A DNA stretch of 64,000 bases from Corynebacterium meridianum (GCF_016342265.1 NZ_JAEIOS010000010.1:62001-126000); one strand, 5' to 3'; shown: positions 36,101 through 48,755, counted from the stretch's first letter. Numbers and translations are program-made. The notes: generated by a model from the sequence alone, not told the origin.

Positions 36101-37254
36101 CGGCCACGGCGCTTGCGCTTGCCGCCTCCCTCGGAGTCGTCGTCGCCGGAGTCGTCGTCCTGGTCTTCCGCGTACCCACTGGTCTCCGCGGGTGTGGGCG
36201 GCAGGAACACGGGTGCGATGAACGCCGGGGTCTCCGGGGCCGGGGTGACATCGGAGACGACGTCCCGGAGCAGCTCGGCCCCCTTCTCCTCGCGGACCGC
36301 TTCCTCGATGTCGATGCGTGCGGCCGTGGCTGCGGGTGCCTCTCCGTCGTCCTCGGTGTCGGGCTCGCTGTCGGCGAGTTCGCGCTCGACCTTCTCCTCG
36401 ATCTGGTGGATCTCGTTGGCGACGTTCTTCTCCACCCGTGCCCGGATCTTCTCGACGGGTTCCCCGCTGGGGGGTTCGGGGGCGTCTTCGGCGGGGACCG
36501 CCAGAACATCGAGCAGACGGTTCGCTTCCTCTGCGCTCAGCGAGGACTGCGCGACCTTCACCAGACCCATCTTGTCGAGGGTGAGGATGAGGTCCTTCGA
36601 CGTCGTGGCGAGGAGCTTCGCCAAGATGTGGACGCGGGTCTTCGGCCCCAGTTTGGACCGGTCGAACTCGGCGGCGAGTCGCGCGGTCGCGTCGGCGGGC
36701 ACGTCGGCTGCAGCCGCGATCTCCGCTGGGGCGGGCGCTGTCCCGGGCTTGCGGGTGACGCGCCGCCGCGCTGCCTTCTTCGGCTTTCCGGCGGATTCTT
36801 CAGCTGCGTCCGGTGCTGCGGCAGCGGCTTTCCCCCGCTTTTTCGCGGATGCCGGGGAACCGGTGCTCTTCCGGCTGTCGCCTGTCTCCTTCGCGGTCGC
36901 GCCGTTCTCTGCGGCCGTGTTCTCGTCTGTCGTCGCCTTCTTCGCGGCGGACTCTTTCCGGGGGGCCGCCTTCTTCGTGGCCGATTTCCGGATGGAGCGC
37001 TTCTTCGCCGGGGCTTTTCCGGTGTCGGTTTCGCCTGCGGTACCTGTGGAGTCCGCGGCCGGGGTGGTTGCCTTCCGGGTGCTCTTGCGGACACGCTTGG
37101 CGGGGGCCGCGGTCTCCTTCACGGAAGTGTCACCGGAATCGGTGGTTCCGGTGTCCGCGGACTGTGCCTCAGCCTTCGCGGGAGCTGCCTTCTTCGTCGT
37201 CCGCTTCGCGGTCCGGCGGGTTTTCTTCGGTTCTGTACCGGTGGTCTCGGCCAC
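33124..37254 (-). CDS. rne: Ribonuclease E/G, very long form
   Basis: 1376 residues. This endonuclease cuts single-stranded AU-rich RNA in mRNA decay and rRNA maturation. The catalytic core is central: S1 region from SMVGNIYLGRVQNVLPSMEAAFID, 5'-sensor and DNase-I-like parts, with the metal-site region MTVIDVNTGKFTGSGGNLEE and DIGGMIVVDFIDM. The zinc-link motif CETCDGRG follows. About 470 N-terminal and 440 C-terminal residues are low-complexity, rich in Lys/Arg/Ala/Glu/Pro with RRGRRRV-like repeats, and are likely disordered scaffolds for RNA and other degradosome proteins. I chose GTG 37254 because AGAGGAG lies five bases upstream; the frame is open 41 codons further. Confidence 0.95.
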   Translation of the reverse strand: MAETTGTEPKKTRRTAKRTTKKAAPAKAEAQSADTGTTDSGDTSVKETAAPAKRVRKSTRKATTPAADSTGTAGETDTGKAPAKKRSIRKSATKKAAPRKESAAKKATTDENTAAENGATAKETGDSRKSTGSPASAKKRGKAAAAAPDAAEESAGKPKKAARRRVTRKPGTAPAPAEIAAAADVPADATARLAAEFDRSKLGPKTRVHILAKLLATTSKDLILTLDKMGLVKVAQSSLSAEEANRLLDVLAVPAEDAPEPPSGEPVEKIRARVEKNVANEIHQIEEKVERELADSEPDTEDDGEAPAATAARIDIEEAVREEKGAELLRDVVSDVTPAPETPAFIAPVFLPPTPAETSGYAEDQDDDSGDDDSEGGGKRKRRGRRGKGRGRGGDEADNDNGNDRNKASKKSGDGDDTDDTTDLPDEPVALKGSTRLEAQRRRRTELREEGRKKRHVVSEAEFLARRESVERTMVVREKARTDHPGSVTQVGVLEDDLLVEHFVTSETQSSMVGNIYLGRVQNVLPSMEAAFIDIGKGRNGVLYAGEVDWKSAGLGGRSRRIEHALHSGDQVLVQITKDPVGHKGARLTTQISLAGRFLVYVPGGRSAGISRKLPETERKRLKAILKEVVPSSGGAIIRTAAEGVHEKEIAADVNRLHSLWEDIQEKIKQEKKSKGSKPVTLYEEPDMLVKVVRDLFNEDFDALVVEGNKSWNTVNAYIRSVAPDLEERMKRYDANANGGVDVFEHYRIDEQLQKALSRKVWLPSGGSLVIDRTEAMTVIDVNTGKFTGSGGNLEETVTKNNLEAAEEIVRQMRLRDIGGMIVVDFIDMVLPENQDLVLRRLTEALGRDRTRHQVSEVTSLGLVQMTRKKLGTGLLETFSTECETCDGRGLVIHADPVEHEDEPQRSRRGRKGAGSEEQPVRRPAEHPAAVALHKDHSEAEHDDDRDATSPSIEELADAVVATDDEEKDNGTQHTRSGSSRRGRRGTRRSGTGTGGDSGEESGDEVVADTHSATDGDSREDQDRTDAHEDRENRPRRGRRTRRRTTRTPHEEDERSDSREESRREPAQRSDRDDDHAEETNSVESIAAAAVALAGAEDPDEPSGSDYLPADSYREALDAFEASPRRKRRTRGNSVSDFPPKRSDYVSGPLADEDIEEVHRDGDPTEKPARRNADQEQDSDGTRQERSASAARRERRRIAKNVRPIPDDTDTGGPTADEGQDEQTPAEGNTATPVAQDPDTASTDEGTTGRRGRRRVTKRLTKKQMAEAEAESGTRDTEADAAAETPTADAPAAQAPAESTGGGVQVKKLRRGRRRIVRRIAAPAAEARDPEGDTPTGESVDSAASQTPTEDSSTAESPKRGQRGRRRVIRKAPGKR

Positions 37255-37658
37255 GGGGTCTCCTCTGGTATCGACTTCCCCGGGCGCTGGCAGGACACAT
37301 GTGTTCATGTTCGTCTCGTCTGGTGTTCCTGCCGCCGCCGCGCGGGGTGAAAAAGTCTTTAATTGTCGTGTGCTCATCTAAAAGTGTGTCTCTCGCGGCA
37401 TCCGCTGCGTTCCAGCGATACCCGTCAGGGCGCGAACGAAGCAACGCGGAGCCGGGTCCATTGTCGCACACATCCGGCACCCGTCCCCTCATTCAGAGCG
37501 CTCCACGTACGGAGTGGGGCACGACCAGCGGGTCAGTTTCTTAAGCTGCCCTTCGTTCACCCCCGAATTCCGGTGGCCGGATCGGATGACGAAACGAACG
37601 CCCCGCACCCACCGTGGTGACGGGGGAACGGGGCGGAGGTTCTACGGGAGCGTTCGGA
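37255..37658. other. RNase E/G leader and ndk downstream region
   Basis: About 400 bases without a gene. The part nearest the RNase gene is a probable 5' leader of 100 bases or more. A weak hairpin (CGCCCCG 37599-37605 / CGGGGCG 37629-37635) follows ndk and may end its transcript. Confidence 0.4.
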
Positions 37659-38069
37659 TCAGAGGTTCGGGAACCAGATGCCGATCTCGCGCTCTGCGGA
37701 CTCGGGGGAATCGGAGCCGTGGACGACGTTGGTCGCGACATCCAGGGCGAAGTCACCACGGATGGTGCCCGGGGTGGCCTTGGCCACCGGGTCGGTCCCG
37801 CCTGCGAGCTGGCGCCAGGCCTCGATCGCGCGGGGTCCCTCGACGACACCGGCGACCAGCGGAGCGGAGGTGATGAAGTCGACGAGCTCTCCGAAGAAGG
37901 GCTTGTCGGTGTGCTCGGCGTAGTGCTTCTCGGCGGTCTCGCGGTCGGTGACGCGAAGATCCATCGCGACGAGCTTGAGGCCCTTGCGCTCGATGCGGTT
38001 GATGATGTCGCCGACGAGGCCACGCTCGACGCCGTCCGGCTTGATCAGGATGAGTGTACGTTCAGTCAT
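37659..38069 (-). CDS. ndk: Nucleoside diphosphate kinase
   Basis: 136 residues, standard length. Ndk balances nucleoside triphosphates through a phosphohistidine intermediate. [19 protein letters not shown] opens the protein and the catalytic histidine lies in [16 protein letters not shown]. The frame is open 13 codons upstream, but the ATG at 38069 gives the family N-terminus and follows a TAGGAT box by 7 bases. Confidence 0.98.
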   Translation of the reverse strand: MTERTLILIKPDGVERGLVGDIINRIERKGLKLVAMDLRVTDRETAEKHYAEHTDKPFFGELVDFITSAPLVAGVVEGPRAIEAWRQLAGGTDPVAKATPGTIRGDFALDVATNVVHGSDSPESAEREIGIWFPNL

Positions 38070-38082
38070 GCCGCGAATCCTA
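38067..38082 (-). promoter_or_regulatory. TAGGAT -10 of ndk, probable leaderless start
   Basis: TAGGAT (minus strand, 38077-38082) is 7 bases from the ndk ATG with no ribosome binding site. Confidence 0.5.
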
Positions 38083-38118
38083 CCGAACCGAAACGGAAAA
38101 AGACGCACCGCAGGGGTG

Positions 38119-38640
38119 TCAGAGGTCCTTGACCACCCGGGCGGCGTCCGCGATGGTCAGCTGCGGGACCTTCTCCCTCAGTGCCTTCGCGGCCTGTGGG
38201 ATGTCGCCCCCGTCGCGGATCCGGGTGATCTCCCGGTAATCGGTGGTGATCATTCCTACCTGATCGGTCTCCTCTCCCGCGGCACCCTTACCGGGGGCCG
38301 CGGGGAGGGAGTCGACGATGGTCTCCGCGGTCTTCAGGTTCGGCCACGGCGGAGAGTTCCGGAAGACGGCGATCGCCGGGTTCCTCCGCCCCTCGCCCTT
38401 CAGCCGGATGGCTTCCTCGCGGAGCGCGGGATCCAGGGGAACACCGACGGCGGCGACGGCGGCGGTCGATTCCCGCTTCCTGCGCCACCCCTCGAGGGCT
38501 CCCATGGCGACGCCGCAGGCGAGGAACATGGCGACGCCAATCCCCCGGTGACCGTCCAGCATGAGATAGCCGCCCCACAGGCAACCGATACCGAACACGA
38601 AATAAAGGACGCCGATCAGGCGCCGGATGGAAAGGCTCAT
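38119..38640 (-). CDS. Small membrane protein, unknown function
   Basis: 173 residues. Two membrane helices at about 9-26 ([18 protein letters not shown]) and 33-48 are followed by a cytoplasmic tail of 120 residues containing two similar helical stretches ([21 protein letters not shown] and [20 protein letters not shown]). The tail repeats look like a small helical binding module. It lies between ndk and the DUF4233 gene; a TAGACT box six bases before the ATG suggests its own leaderless transcript. The function is unknown. Confidence 0.7.
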   Translation of the reverse strand: MSLSIRRLIGVLYFVFGIGCLWGGYLMLDGHRGIGVAMFLACGVAMGALEGWRRKRESTAAVAAVGVPLDPALREEAIRLKGEGRRNPAIAVFRNSPPWPNLKTAETIVDSLPAAPGKGAAGEETDQVGMITTDYREITRIRDGGDIPQAAKALREKVPQLTIADAARVVKDL

Positions 38641-38652
38641 GAATCCAGTCTA
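38638..38652 (-). promoter_or_regulatory. TAGACT -10, probable leaderless start
   Basis: TAGACT (minus strand, 38647-38652) lies 6 bases before the ATG at 38640, in the 20-bp gap after the DUF4233 gene. Confidence 0.45.
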
Positions 38653-38660
38653 TGCCCCGA

Positions 38661-39098
38661 CTACGTGTGCTGGGTGACCAGGAGGCCGCGACGCATCCTT
38701 TCGAGGAGGACCTTGCGCAGATGCATGATGTAGAGCCAGACGGCGACGAAGATGAGCGCCATGACACCCATGGAGTAGTGCACGAAGAAACCCGCGACCG
38801 CGGCCATCTGCAGCACCCAGTTGACGGGCATGGCCCAAGAGCGCTTCTGCATGAAGGCCACGAGGAACATGGCCACACCGACGACCGTGACGTACACCCA
38901 GTTGAACGTGGTCCAGTGGGAACCGTTGTCCACCCGCGCGATGACGGTCAGGACGAGGAGCAGGGAGATCGACTCCATGACCAGCGTGCCCGCCATGACG
39001 CCCCGCAGGCCCTTCATCGGGTCCTTCGCGGGAGCGTGCCCCGGGCCGAGGGGACCGTATTCGATCTCCTCCCCGCCCTTCTTCCTCTTGTCCGTCAT
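38661..39098 (-). CDS. DUF4233 membrane protein next to folC
   Basis: 145 residues, about four membrane helices: GVMAGTLVMESISLLLVLTVIA, then FNWVYVTVVGVAMFLVAFM, then MPVNWVLQMAAVAGFFVHYSMG and ALIFVAVWLYIMHL. The charged N-terminal 25 residues are cytoplasmic. This family is found beside folC in actinobacteria; its role is unknown. The ATG overlaps the folC stop by 4 bases (ATGA), so the pair is translationally coupled. Confidence 0.85.
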   Translation of the reverse strand: MTDKRKKGGEEIEYGPLGPGHAPAKDPMKGLRGVMAGTLVMESISLLLVLTVIARVDNGSHWTTFNWVYVTVVGVAMFLVAFMQKRSWAMPVNWVLQMAAVAGFFVHYSMGVMALIFVAVWLYIMHLRKVLLERMRRGLLVTQHT

Positions 39099-40672
39099 GA
39101 CGGTTCCTTTCCGAACAGCGTGCGGGCCTCGCCTGCGGTGACGACGGAGCCCGTGATCAGGACGCCGGAACCGGAGACCGCCTCACCGGGGGCGTCGGTC
39201 TCCTCGGCGAGCGCCACCGCGGTCTCCACCGCGGCGGGCAGGTTCTCGTCGACGTGGACCCGTTCGTCGCCGAAGATCTCCCGGGCGTATTCGGCCAGCT
39301 CGTGACAGTCGAGTGCGCGGGGCGACGTGGACTGCGTGCAGACGACCTCGCTGACGTGGGGTTCGAGTTCGGTGAGGATACCGCGGGCGTCCTTGTCCCC
39401 GAAGCACCCGATGACGGCGATGAGGCGGCGGAAGTCGAAGTCCCGGTCGAGTGCCTGCCCGAGGGCCTTCGCGCCGTGCGGATTGTGGGTCGCGTCGACG
39501 AACACCGTCGGCGTCGAGCGGACCCGTTCGAGCCGTCCGGGCGAGGCGACGGTTCCGAACCCCTCCCGGACGGTGTCCTTGTCGAGTTGACGCCCGGCAC
39601 CGGCACCGAAGAAGGCCTCCACCGCGGCGAGCGCACAGGCGGCGTTGCGCGCCTGGTGGGCGCCGGACAGCGGCAGGAAGATGTCCTCGTAGTCGCCGCC
39701 GAGGCCGCGCAGGGTGAGCTGCTGGCCGCCCACGGCGACGGTGGATTCGACGACGCCGAACTCGAGGCCCTCGCGGGCGACGGCGGCGTCGGTCTCAACG
39801 GCCCGCCCGAGGACGACCTTCAGTGCCTCGGGGTGTTGTTCGGCGACGATGGCTATGTTCTCCCGCGGGGAGAGCACGTCGTCCTCGTCGACCGTGCGGG
39901 GTTTGATGATGCCGGACTTCTCTCCGGCGATCTCCGTCAGCGTCTCCCCCAGGTAGTCGGTGTGGTCGAGGCCGATCGGGGTGATCACCGCGACGTCGGA
40001 CTCGATGACGTTCGTGGCGTCCCAGGTCCCGCCCATGCCGGTCTCCACGACGGCGACATCGACGGGGGCGTCGGCGAAGGCGGCGTAGGCCATGGCGGTG
40101 AGCACCTCGAACTTGCTCATCTGCGGCCCGCCCTCCTTCTTCGAGGCGGCATCGACGATCTCGACGTAGGGTTTGATCTCGCGCCACAGCGCGCAGTAGG
40201 TCCGGGGGTGGATGGGGGCGCCGTCGACGGCGATGCGTTCGGTGACGAGCTGCAGGTGCGGACTGGTGGTGCGCCCGGTCCTGCGGTGGAAGGCACGCAG
40301 CAGGGATTCGATCATCCGGACGACGGAGGTCTTTCCGTTCGTTCCGGCGACCTGGATCGCGGTGAAGCTGCGCTCGGGGTTGCCGAGCAGATCCATCAGC
40401 CGGGTCATCCGGTCGAGTGTGGGATCGATCTTCGTCTCGGGCCAGCGCAGGTCGAGTTCGGCCTCGACGGCCGCGAGGTCGGCGAGGTCCTCCGGGGTGA
40501 TCGCGTCATCCGCCGGGGGATTCGTCGGGGCGTGGACGTCGATGGGCAGGACGAGGCCAGCCTCGTCGACGCCGAGCTCACCGGCCTGCGCCGCGGCTGC
40601 GGCGTCGGCCGGGGTGTCGCGGGGCCGGGTGCCCTCGAAGCCGGAGCCGGTGGGGTCGATGGTGTCGGACAT
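39095..40672 (-). CDS. folC: Dihydrofolate synthase / folylpolyglutamate synthase
   Basis: 525 residues. FolC adds glutamate to dihydropteroate and folates. The Mur-ligase-type ATP loop is VAGTNGKTSVVRMIES, followed by GRTTSPHLQLVTERI, VVETGMGGTWDATNVI, ITPIGLDHTDYLG and FVDATHNPHGAKALGQAL. The first 75 residues are an actinobacterial acidic extension. It begins 2 bp after the valS stop and overlaps the DUF4233 gene, so valS-folC-DUF4233 is one operon. Confidence 0.97.
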   Translation of the reverse strand: MSDTIDPTGSGFEGTRPRDTPADAAAAAQAGELGVDEAGLVLPIDVHAPTNPPADDAITPEDLADLAAVEAELDLRWPETKIDPTLDRMTRLMDLLGNPERSFTAIQVAGTNGKTSVVRMIESLLRAFHRRTGRTTSPHLQLVTERIAVDGAPIHPRTYCALWREIKPYVEIVDAASKKEGGPQMSKFEVLTAMAYAAFADAPVDVAVVETGMGGTWDATNVIESDVAVITPIGLDHTDYLGETLTEIAGEKSGIIKPRTVDEDDVLSPRENIAIVAEQHPEALKVVLGRAVETDAAVAREGLEFGVVESTVAVGGQQLTLRGLGGDYEDIFLPLSGAHQARNAACALAAVEAFFGAGAGRQLDKDTVREGFGTVASPGRLERVRSTPTVFVDATHNPHGAKALGQALDRDFDFRRLIAVIGCFGDKDARGILTELEPHVSEVVCTQSTSPRALDCHELAEYAREIFGDERVHVDENLPAAVETAVALAEETDAPGEAVSGSGVLITGSVVTAGEARTLFGKEPS

Positions 40673-40674
40673 GT

Positions 40675-43389
40675 CTACCCGAGCTCCTTCAGCCGGAGGG
40701 TGATGCGCTCGACTTCCTCGGCGGCGACGCGCTGCCGTTCGCGGATCTTGTCCACGACGGCCTCGGGTGCCTTCGCCAGGAAGTTGTCGTTGCCGAGTTT
40801 CTTGCCGGTGGTCTCGAGTTCCTTCTGCGCGATGGCCAGATCCTTGTCGAGGCGCTTGCGCTCGGCGGCGACGTCCACGGTCCCGGAGGTGTCGAGTTCG
40901 ACGGTGATGGTGGCCTGTGACAGGCGTACCTCGAGGGACGCGGACGGTGTGAACCCGGCGTCGGGCTCCTCGACGCGCACGAGTGAGCGCACGGCGGGCG
41001 CCAGGGCGTCGAGGTCGGCGGCCGCGAAGTCGATGCGGGCCGGGACCTTCTGCGAGGGCTTTAGTCCCTGGTCCGAGCGGAAGCGGCGGATCTCGGTGAT
41101 GAGCTTCTCGGCGTCCGCGATCCGGCGCGCGGCGGTCTCGTCGACGGCCGCCCCGTCGGTGGTGTCCGTCGCGGTCGGCCAGTCCGCGATGACGAGGGAC
41201 TCGCCGTCGGTGAGGGCCTTCCAGAGGGTCTCCGTGACGAACGGGATCGCCGGATGCAGCAGGCGCAGGACGACGTCGAGGACGGTGCCGAGGACGAGCT
41301 GGGTGTTCCGGCCTCGGGTGACCTCCTCCCCGGAGGCCGCTTCGAAGTCCCGCGGGATCTGGACCTTGGCGATCTCGAGGTACCAGTCACACAGTTCACC
41401 CCACGCGAACTGGTACAGGGCCTCGTTGGCCTTGGCGAACTGGTAGTCGTCCAGCTGGCGGTCCACGTCGGCGCGGACCTGCTCGAGGCGGTCGAGGATC
41501 CAGCGGTCGGCGTCGGTGAGTTCGGCGCGTGCGGGCAGCTCACCGACGCGGGCGCCGTTCATCAGCGCGAAACGGGTGGCGTTGAACAGTTTGGTGGCGA
41601 AGTTCCTGGAGGACTGCGCGGAGTCCTCGCCGATGGGCAGGTCCGTACCCGGGTTCGCACCCCGGGCGAGGGTGAACCGCAGGGCGTCGGCGCCGAAGCG
41701 CTCGACCCAGTCCATCGGGTCGATGCCGTTGCCGAGGGACTTGCTCATCTTCCGTCCCCTCTCGTCGCGGACGAGGCCGTGGAGGAAGAGATCGGTGAAC
41801 GGGATCTGGGGCCGGCCGCCGTCGGCGGTACCCAGGTCGCTGTCGTCGAGAGTGGCGGCGAAGGTCGCGAACATCATCATCCGGGCGACCCAGAAGAACA
41901 GGATGTCGTAGCCCGTGACGAGGACGGAGGTCGGATAGAACTTCTCCAGCTCCGGGGTCTTCTCCGGCCAGCCCATCGTGGAGAACGGCCACAGTGCGGA
42001 GGAGAACCAGGTGTCGAGGACGTCGGGGTCCTGGACGTAGCCCTCGGGCGCGGTCTCGTCGGGTCCGACGCAGACGACGTCGCCGTCGGGGCCGTACCAG
42101 ATCGGGATGCGGTGGCCCCACCACAGCTGGCGGGAGATGCACCAGTCGTGCATGTCGTCGACCCACGCGAAGTAGCGGGGCTCCTGGCTCGCCGGGTGGA
42201 TGGTGGTGTCGTGCTCACGCACCGCGTCGCCGGCCATCTCCGCGAGCTTGTCGACCTTGACGAACCACTGCTCGGACAGTCGCGGCTCCACGGGCTCACC
42301 GGAGCGCTCCGAGTGGCCGACGGAGTGGACGTAGGGGCGCTTCTCCGCGACGACGCGGCCCTGTTCGGCGAGCGCCTCCCGGATCTTCACCCGCGCTTCG
42401 GCGCGGTCGAGCCCGTCGAACTCCGTGCCGGTGCCGGCGATGTGCCCGGTGTCGTCCATGACGTCCGGCATCGGCAGATCGTGGCGGAGGCCGAGGGCGT
42501 AGTCGTTCGGGTCGTGGGCCGGGGTGATCTTCACGGCGCCGGTGCCGAACTCGGGGTCGACGTAGTCGTCGGCGACGATGACCAGTTCGCGGTCCGGCAG
42601 CAGCGGGTGCGGCAGCGTCGTGCCCACGAGACCGGCGTAGCGCTCATCGTCGGGGTGCACGGCGACGGCGACGTCGCCGAGGATAGTCTCGACACGGGTG
42701 GTGGCGACGACGACGTGCGGCTCGGAGTCGTCGAGGGAGCCGTAGCGGATCGAGACCAGCTCGCCCTCGACGTCCTTGTAGACGACCTCGATGTCACTGA
42801 CCGCGGTCTGCAGGACCGGGGACCAGTTGACGAGGCGGTGCGCGCGGTAGATCATGCCGCGGTCGTAGAGGTTCTTGAAGATGGTCTGGACCGCGCGGGA
42901 CAGCCCCTCGTCGAGGGTGAACCGCTCCTTGGACCAGTCGACGGAGTCACCGATGGCGCGCATCTGGGAACCGATGACCCCGCCGTAGCGGGACTTCCAC
43001 TCCCAGACCTTGTCGACGAACTCGTCCCGGCCGTAGTCGTGCCGGTCCTTCCCCTCGGTCTCCTTGAGGTGGGCCTCCACCTTCGTCTGGGTCGCGATGC
43101 CGGCGTGGTCCATGCCGGGGAGCCAGAGGACCTCGTAGCCCTGCATCCGCTTGCGGCGGGCCAGGGCGTCCATGAGCGTGTGGTCGAGGGCGTGGCCCAT
43201 GTGCAGCTGACCCGTGACGTTCGGCGGGGGCAGAACGATGGAGAATCCCGGTTTCGGCGAATCGGCGTCGGCGGTGAAGTAGCCGGCGTTCACCCAACCC
43301 CTGTACAGCTCAGCCTCGACCGCTTTCGGGTCCCAGCTCTTCGGGAGCTTGTCGGCGCGGTTGTCCTGGTTCTCATTCTGTGAAGTCAC
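40675..43389 (-). CDS. valS: Valyl-tRNA synthetase
   Basis: 904 residues. It charges tRNA-Val. Class I signatures are [16 protein letters not shown] and [12 protein letters not shown]. An editing domain ([16 protein letters not shown]), the anticodon-binding domain and the C-terminal coiled coil ([19 protein letters not shown]) are in order. I chose the GTG at 43389 rather than the ATG three codons earlier, because TAAGAT lies 7 bases before the GTG and overlaps that ATG. Confidence 0.97.
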   Translation of the reverse strand: MTSQNENQDNRADKLPKSWDPKAVEAELYRGWVNAGYFTADADSPKPGFSIVLPPPNVTGQLHMGHALDHTLMDALARRKRMQGYEVLWLPGMDHAGIATQTKVEAHLKETEGKDRHDYGRDEFVDKVWEWKSRYGGVIGSQMRAIGDSVDWSKERFTLDEGLSRAVQTIFKNLYDRGMIYRAHRLVNWSPVLQTAVSDIEVVYKDVEGELVSIRYGSLDDSEPHVVVATTRVETILGDVAVAVHPDDERYAGLVGTTLPHPLLPDRELVIVADDYVDPEFGTGAVKITPAHDPNDYALGLRHDLPMPDVMDDTGHIAGTGTEFDGLDRAEARVKIREALAEQGRVVAEKRPYVHSVGHSERSGEPVEPRLSEQWFVKVDKLAEMAGDAVREHDTTIHPASQEPRYFAWVDDMHDWCISRQLWWGHRIPIWYGPDGDVVCVGPDETAPEGYVQDPDVLDTWFSSALWPFSTMGWPEKTPELEKFYPTSVLVTGYDILFFWVARMMMFATFAATLDDSDLGTADGGRPQIPFTDLFLHGLVRDERGRKMSKSLGNGIDPMDWVERFGADALRFTLARGANPGTDLPIGEDSAQSSRNFATKLFNATRFALMNGARVGELPARAELTDADRWILDRLEQVRADVDRQLDDYQFAKANEALYQFAWGELCDWYLEIAKVQIPRDFEAASGEEVTRGRNTQLVLGTVLDVVLRLLHPAIPFVTETLWKALTDGESLVIADWPTATDTTDGAAVDETAARRIADAEKLITEIRRFRSDQGLKPSQKVPARIDFAAADLDALAPAVRSLVRVEEPDAGFTPSASLEVRLSQATITVELDTSGTVDVAAERKRLDKDLAIAQKELETTGKKLGNDNFLAKAPEAVVDKIRERQRVAAEEVERITLRLKELG

Positions 43390-43402
43390 ACCGCCCATCT
43401 TA
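43387..43402 (-). promoter_or_regulatory. TAAGAT -10 of valS, probable leaderless start
   Basis: TAAGAT (minus strand, 43397-43402) precedes the GTG at 43389 by 7 bases, with no ribosome binding site between. Confidence 0.5.
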
Positions 43403-43435
43403 GAGGGTGACCCGGGGTACGCAGCGAAGCAGGGC

Positions 43436-43478
43436 GAACGCCCCGCCGACCCGGGAGAACCGGATGGACGGGGCGTTC
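43436..43478 (-). terminator. Terminator-like hairpin after mdh
   Basis: GAACGCCCCG (43436-43445) and CGGGGCGTTC (43469-43478) form a perfect 10-bp stem just past the mdh stop. Confidence 0.6.
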
Positions 43479-43500
43479 ATGGAACGGACGGAGCGGCGGA

Positions 43501-45034
<1,534 letters not shown>

Positions 45035-45772
45035 ATGAGCCGTCCCCCCGCTGACACCGAAACCCCCGGCACGACCGCGGAGCAGGTCGTCGCCGTCGCG
45101 ATGGAGAGCTTCGCGCGAAACGGATTCGAGGACACCCGGCTGGAGGCGATCGCGCAGGAATCGGGCATGTCCAAGCGGATGATTCACTACCACTTCGGGG
45201 ACAAACGTAACCTCTACGTGCAGGCCCTGCTCCGGGCGGTCACCCTCATCCGACCCGACGCGAGCGAGATGGAGATGCCGTCCACCGTCCCCGTCGACGG
45301 CATCCGCAAGGTTGTCGGGGTGATCTGCCGCCGGATGTTCGCGGAGCCGTCCGCCGCCCGGCTGATCCTGCTGGAGAATCTCTTCGGCCACGCCGACATC
45401 ACCGCGGCATCACCACTCGCCGACCAGTCTGCCGTTCTGCTCGCCCTCGACCGACTGCTGATGCTCGGTCAGGATGCGGGGGCCTTCCGCCCCGGAATAT
45501 CGGCCCTCGACATCTACACGATCATCTCTTCCCTGTGCGCCTTCCGCACCTCCAACCGGGACACCTACCTCAACCTCTACGACGTCGATCTCGCGGACGG
45601 CGTGAACACCGCCGGGCTCGAGCGCCTCGCCGTCGACACGGTGCTGTCATTCCTCACCTCGAACATGTCGGGTGCCGGGACGATGAGCTACCTGTCCGTC
45701 GGCGCCCGGGAGTTCTCCGATGAGCACGACTCCGGAACCTCGAGCATCTACGGCGAGACCGACACGCTCTAG
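45035..45772 (+). CDS. TetR family transcriptional regulator
   Basis: 245 residues. An N-terminal TetR helix-turn-helix (TAEQVVAVAMESFARNGFEDTRLEAIAQES then MSKRMIHYHFGDKRNLYVQALL, about 13-65) binds DNA. The C-terminal helical domain is the ligand sensor. I chose ATG 45035 with GGAAAGGA eight bases upstream. It is divergent from mdh and convergent with clpX, with a strong shared terminator. Some corynebacterial relatives control aromatic or lipid metabolism, but the ligand cannot be read from the sequence. Confidence 0.92.
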   Translation: MSRPPADTETPGTTAEQVVAVAMESFARNGFEDTRLEAIAQESGMSKRMIHYHFGDKRNLYVQALLRAVTLIRPDASEMEMPSTVPVDGIRKVVGVICRRMFAEPSAARLILLENLFGHADITAASPLADQSAVLLALDRLLMLGQDAGAFRPGISALDIYTIISSLCAFRTSNRDTYLNLYDVDLADGVNTAGLERLAVDTVLSFLTSNMSGAGTMSYLSVGAREFSDEHDSGTSSIYGETDTL

Positions 45773-45789
45773 GCGGAACTCAACGCGGG

Positions 45790-45827
45790 ACAGGGCCCCA
45801 CGATCGGAACTGATCGTGGGGCCCTGT
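45790..45827. terminator. Bidirectional terminator between TetR gene and clpX
   Basis: ACAGGGCCCCACGATC (45790-45805) is followed by its exact complement (45812-45827) after a 6-base loop, between convergent genes. Confidence 0.8.
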
Positions 45828-45863
45828 CTGTCGCTCTGGTCGCTCTATGTCTCCGTCACCGGT

Positions 45864-47138
<1,275 letters not shown>

Positions 47139-47218
47139 GGCCTTCGGGTAGTCACTCGCATTCTTGAGCCGGGGTACGCGGGATACCCGCGCACATTCGA
47201 TCCGTCCGCCTCACTCTA

Positions 47219-47260
47219 GTACCCGGCCCCCACCCCCTTGTCCGAGGCGCGGCCGGGTAC
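47219..47260 (-). terminator. Hairpin between clpP2 and clpX
   Basis: GTACCCGGCC (47219-47228) pairs with GGCCGGGTAC (47251-47260). It may attenuate or end the clpP transcript; no T-run follows. Confidence 0.5.
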
Positions 47261-47279
47261 CGGTACGAAATATTCGGTC

Positions 47280-47912
47280 CTAGAGCTGCTTCGACAGCTT
47301 CCGGTAGTCGAAGACCTGGTCGATCAGACCGTACTCGACGGCCTCAGGAGCGGTCAGGATCTTGTCGCGGTCGGTGTCGATGCGGATCTGCTCCGCGGAG
47401 CGACCGGTGTGTTCGGCGAGGGTGGTCTCCATCAGGGTGCGCATCCGCTCGATCTCCCGGGCCTGGATCTCCAGATCGGAGACCTGCCCCTGCACGCCAC
47501 CCGTCGCGGGCTGGTGGATCAGGATCCGGGCGTTCGGCAGCGCGGCGCGCTTACCCGGCGAGCCCGCGGCGAGCAGCACGGCGGCTGCGGAGGCGGCCTG
47601 CCCGAGGCACACCGTCTGCACGTCGGGCCGGACGTACTGCATCGTGTCGTAGATCGCCATCAGCGAGGTGAAGGACCCACCCGGGGAATTGATGTACATG
47701 GTGATGTCCCGATCGGGATCCTGGCCCTCGAGGACCAGCAGCTGCGCCATGATGTCGTTCGCCGAGGCATCGTCCACCTGCGTCCCGAGGAAGATGATCC
47801 GCTCCTCGAACAGCTTGTTGTAGGGGTTGGACTCCTTCGCGCCGTAAGCCGAGTGCTCCACGAAGCTGGGCAGCACATAGCGGGCGGAGGGCATCTGCAT
47901 TCCGTTGCTCAT
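47280..47912 (-). CDS. clpP2: ClpP protease subunit (second copy)
   Basis: 210 residues. The catalytic serine is in [17 protein letters not shown] and the histidine in [11 protein letters not shown]; the aspartate is in DTDRDK. Actinobacteria make a mixed ClpP1P2 barrel, both subunits being needed. It follows clpP1 after 39 bp in one operon. SD-like AGGAG lies ahead of the ATG. Confidence 0.97.
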   Translation of the reverse strand: MSNGMQMPSARYVLPSFVEHSAYGAKESNPYNKLFEERIIFLGTQVDDASANDIMAQLLVLEGQDPDRDITMYINSPGGSFTSLMAIYDTMQYVRPDVQTVCLGQAASAAAVLLAAGSPGKRAALPNARILIHQPATGGVQGQVSDLEIQAREIERMRTLMETTLAEHTGRSAEQIRIDTDRDKILTAPEAVEYGLIDQVFDYRKLSKQL

Positions 47913-47951
47913 AACTCTTGTCGTCTCCTGGATATCCCGGTGCGTGCCGGA

Positions 47952-48551
47952 CTAGTTGGCGATGGAACCGTTGGCGGCGGTGATGACGTGATCGACGAAG
48001 CCGTAGTCCTTCGCCTGCTGGGCAGTGAACCAGCGGTCGCGGTCCGAGTCCTCGGTGATCTGTTCGACCGTCTGCCCGGTGTGCTCGGCGATGAGTTCGG
48101 CCATCTCGCGCTTCGTGTACGCGAACTGCTCGGCCTGGATCGCGATGTCGGCCGCGGTACCGCCGACACCGGCGGAGGGCTGGTGCATCATGATGCGGGC
48201 GTGCGGCAGAGCGAAACGCTTGCCCTTCGTGCCCGCGGAAAGCAGGAACTGACCCATCGATGCGGCCAGCCCCATGCCGTAGGTCGCGATGTCGCACGGC
48301 GCGTACTTCATCGTGTCGTAGATGGCCATGCCCGCGGTGACGGAACCACCCGGGGAGTTGATGTAGAGCGAGATGTCGCGGGTCGGGTCCTCGGCGCTCA
48401 GGAGCAGGATCTGGGCACAGAGCTTGTTTGCGATCTCGTCATCCACCTGGCTCCCCAGGAAGATGATGCGCTCGCGGAGCAGACGCTCGTAGACCGAATC
48501 GCTCAGGTTGAGCCCGCTGGTGGGGGCCGACATCCGGGTGGTGTCAGTCAT
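47952..48551 (-). CDS. clpP1: ClpP protease subunit (first copy)
   Basis: 199 residues. The catalytic triad is visible as Ser in [14 protein letters not shown], His in [11 protein letters not shown] and Asp in [11 protein letters not shown] chose ATG 48551 over a TTG three codons earlier; TAGGTT nine bases upstream may be its -10 box. It forms the ClpP1P2 barrel with the next gene. Confidence 0.97.
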   Translation of the reverse strand: MTDTTRMSAPTSGLNLSDSVYERLLRERIIFLGSQVDDEIANKLCAQILLLSAEDPTRDISLYINSPGGSVTAGMAIYDTMKYAPCDIATYGMGLAASMGQFLLSAGTKGKRFALPHARIMMHQPSAGVGGTAADIAIQAEQFAYTKREMAELIAEHTGQTVEQITEDSDRDRWFTAQQAKDYGFVDHVITAANGSIAN

Positions 48552-48755
48552 GGGTTCCAAAACCTACCTTCTCGTCGCCCCGGGGCAGGCGCTGCGGTTC
48601 GAGCTGCGGCGCGGCGTTCCGGGGTGGACATACTGTGTGGTGACGTTCTCGTTTGTATTACGTACCCGCCAGGGTACCGCCGCCCGGGCCGGTCACGCCG
48701 CTCTGTTCGCTGTCAGCTTTGCTCGCGGCCCGGGAGGTGAACGTACTCCGCTCTG

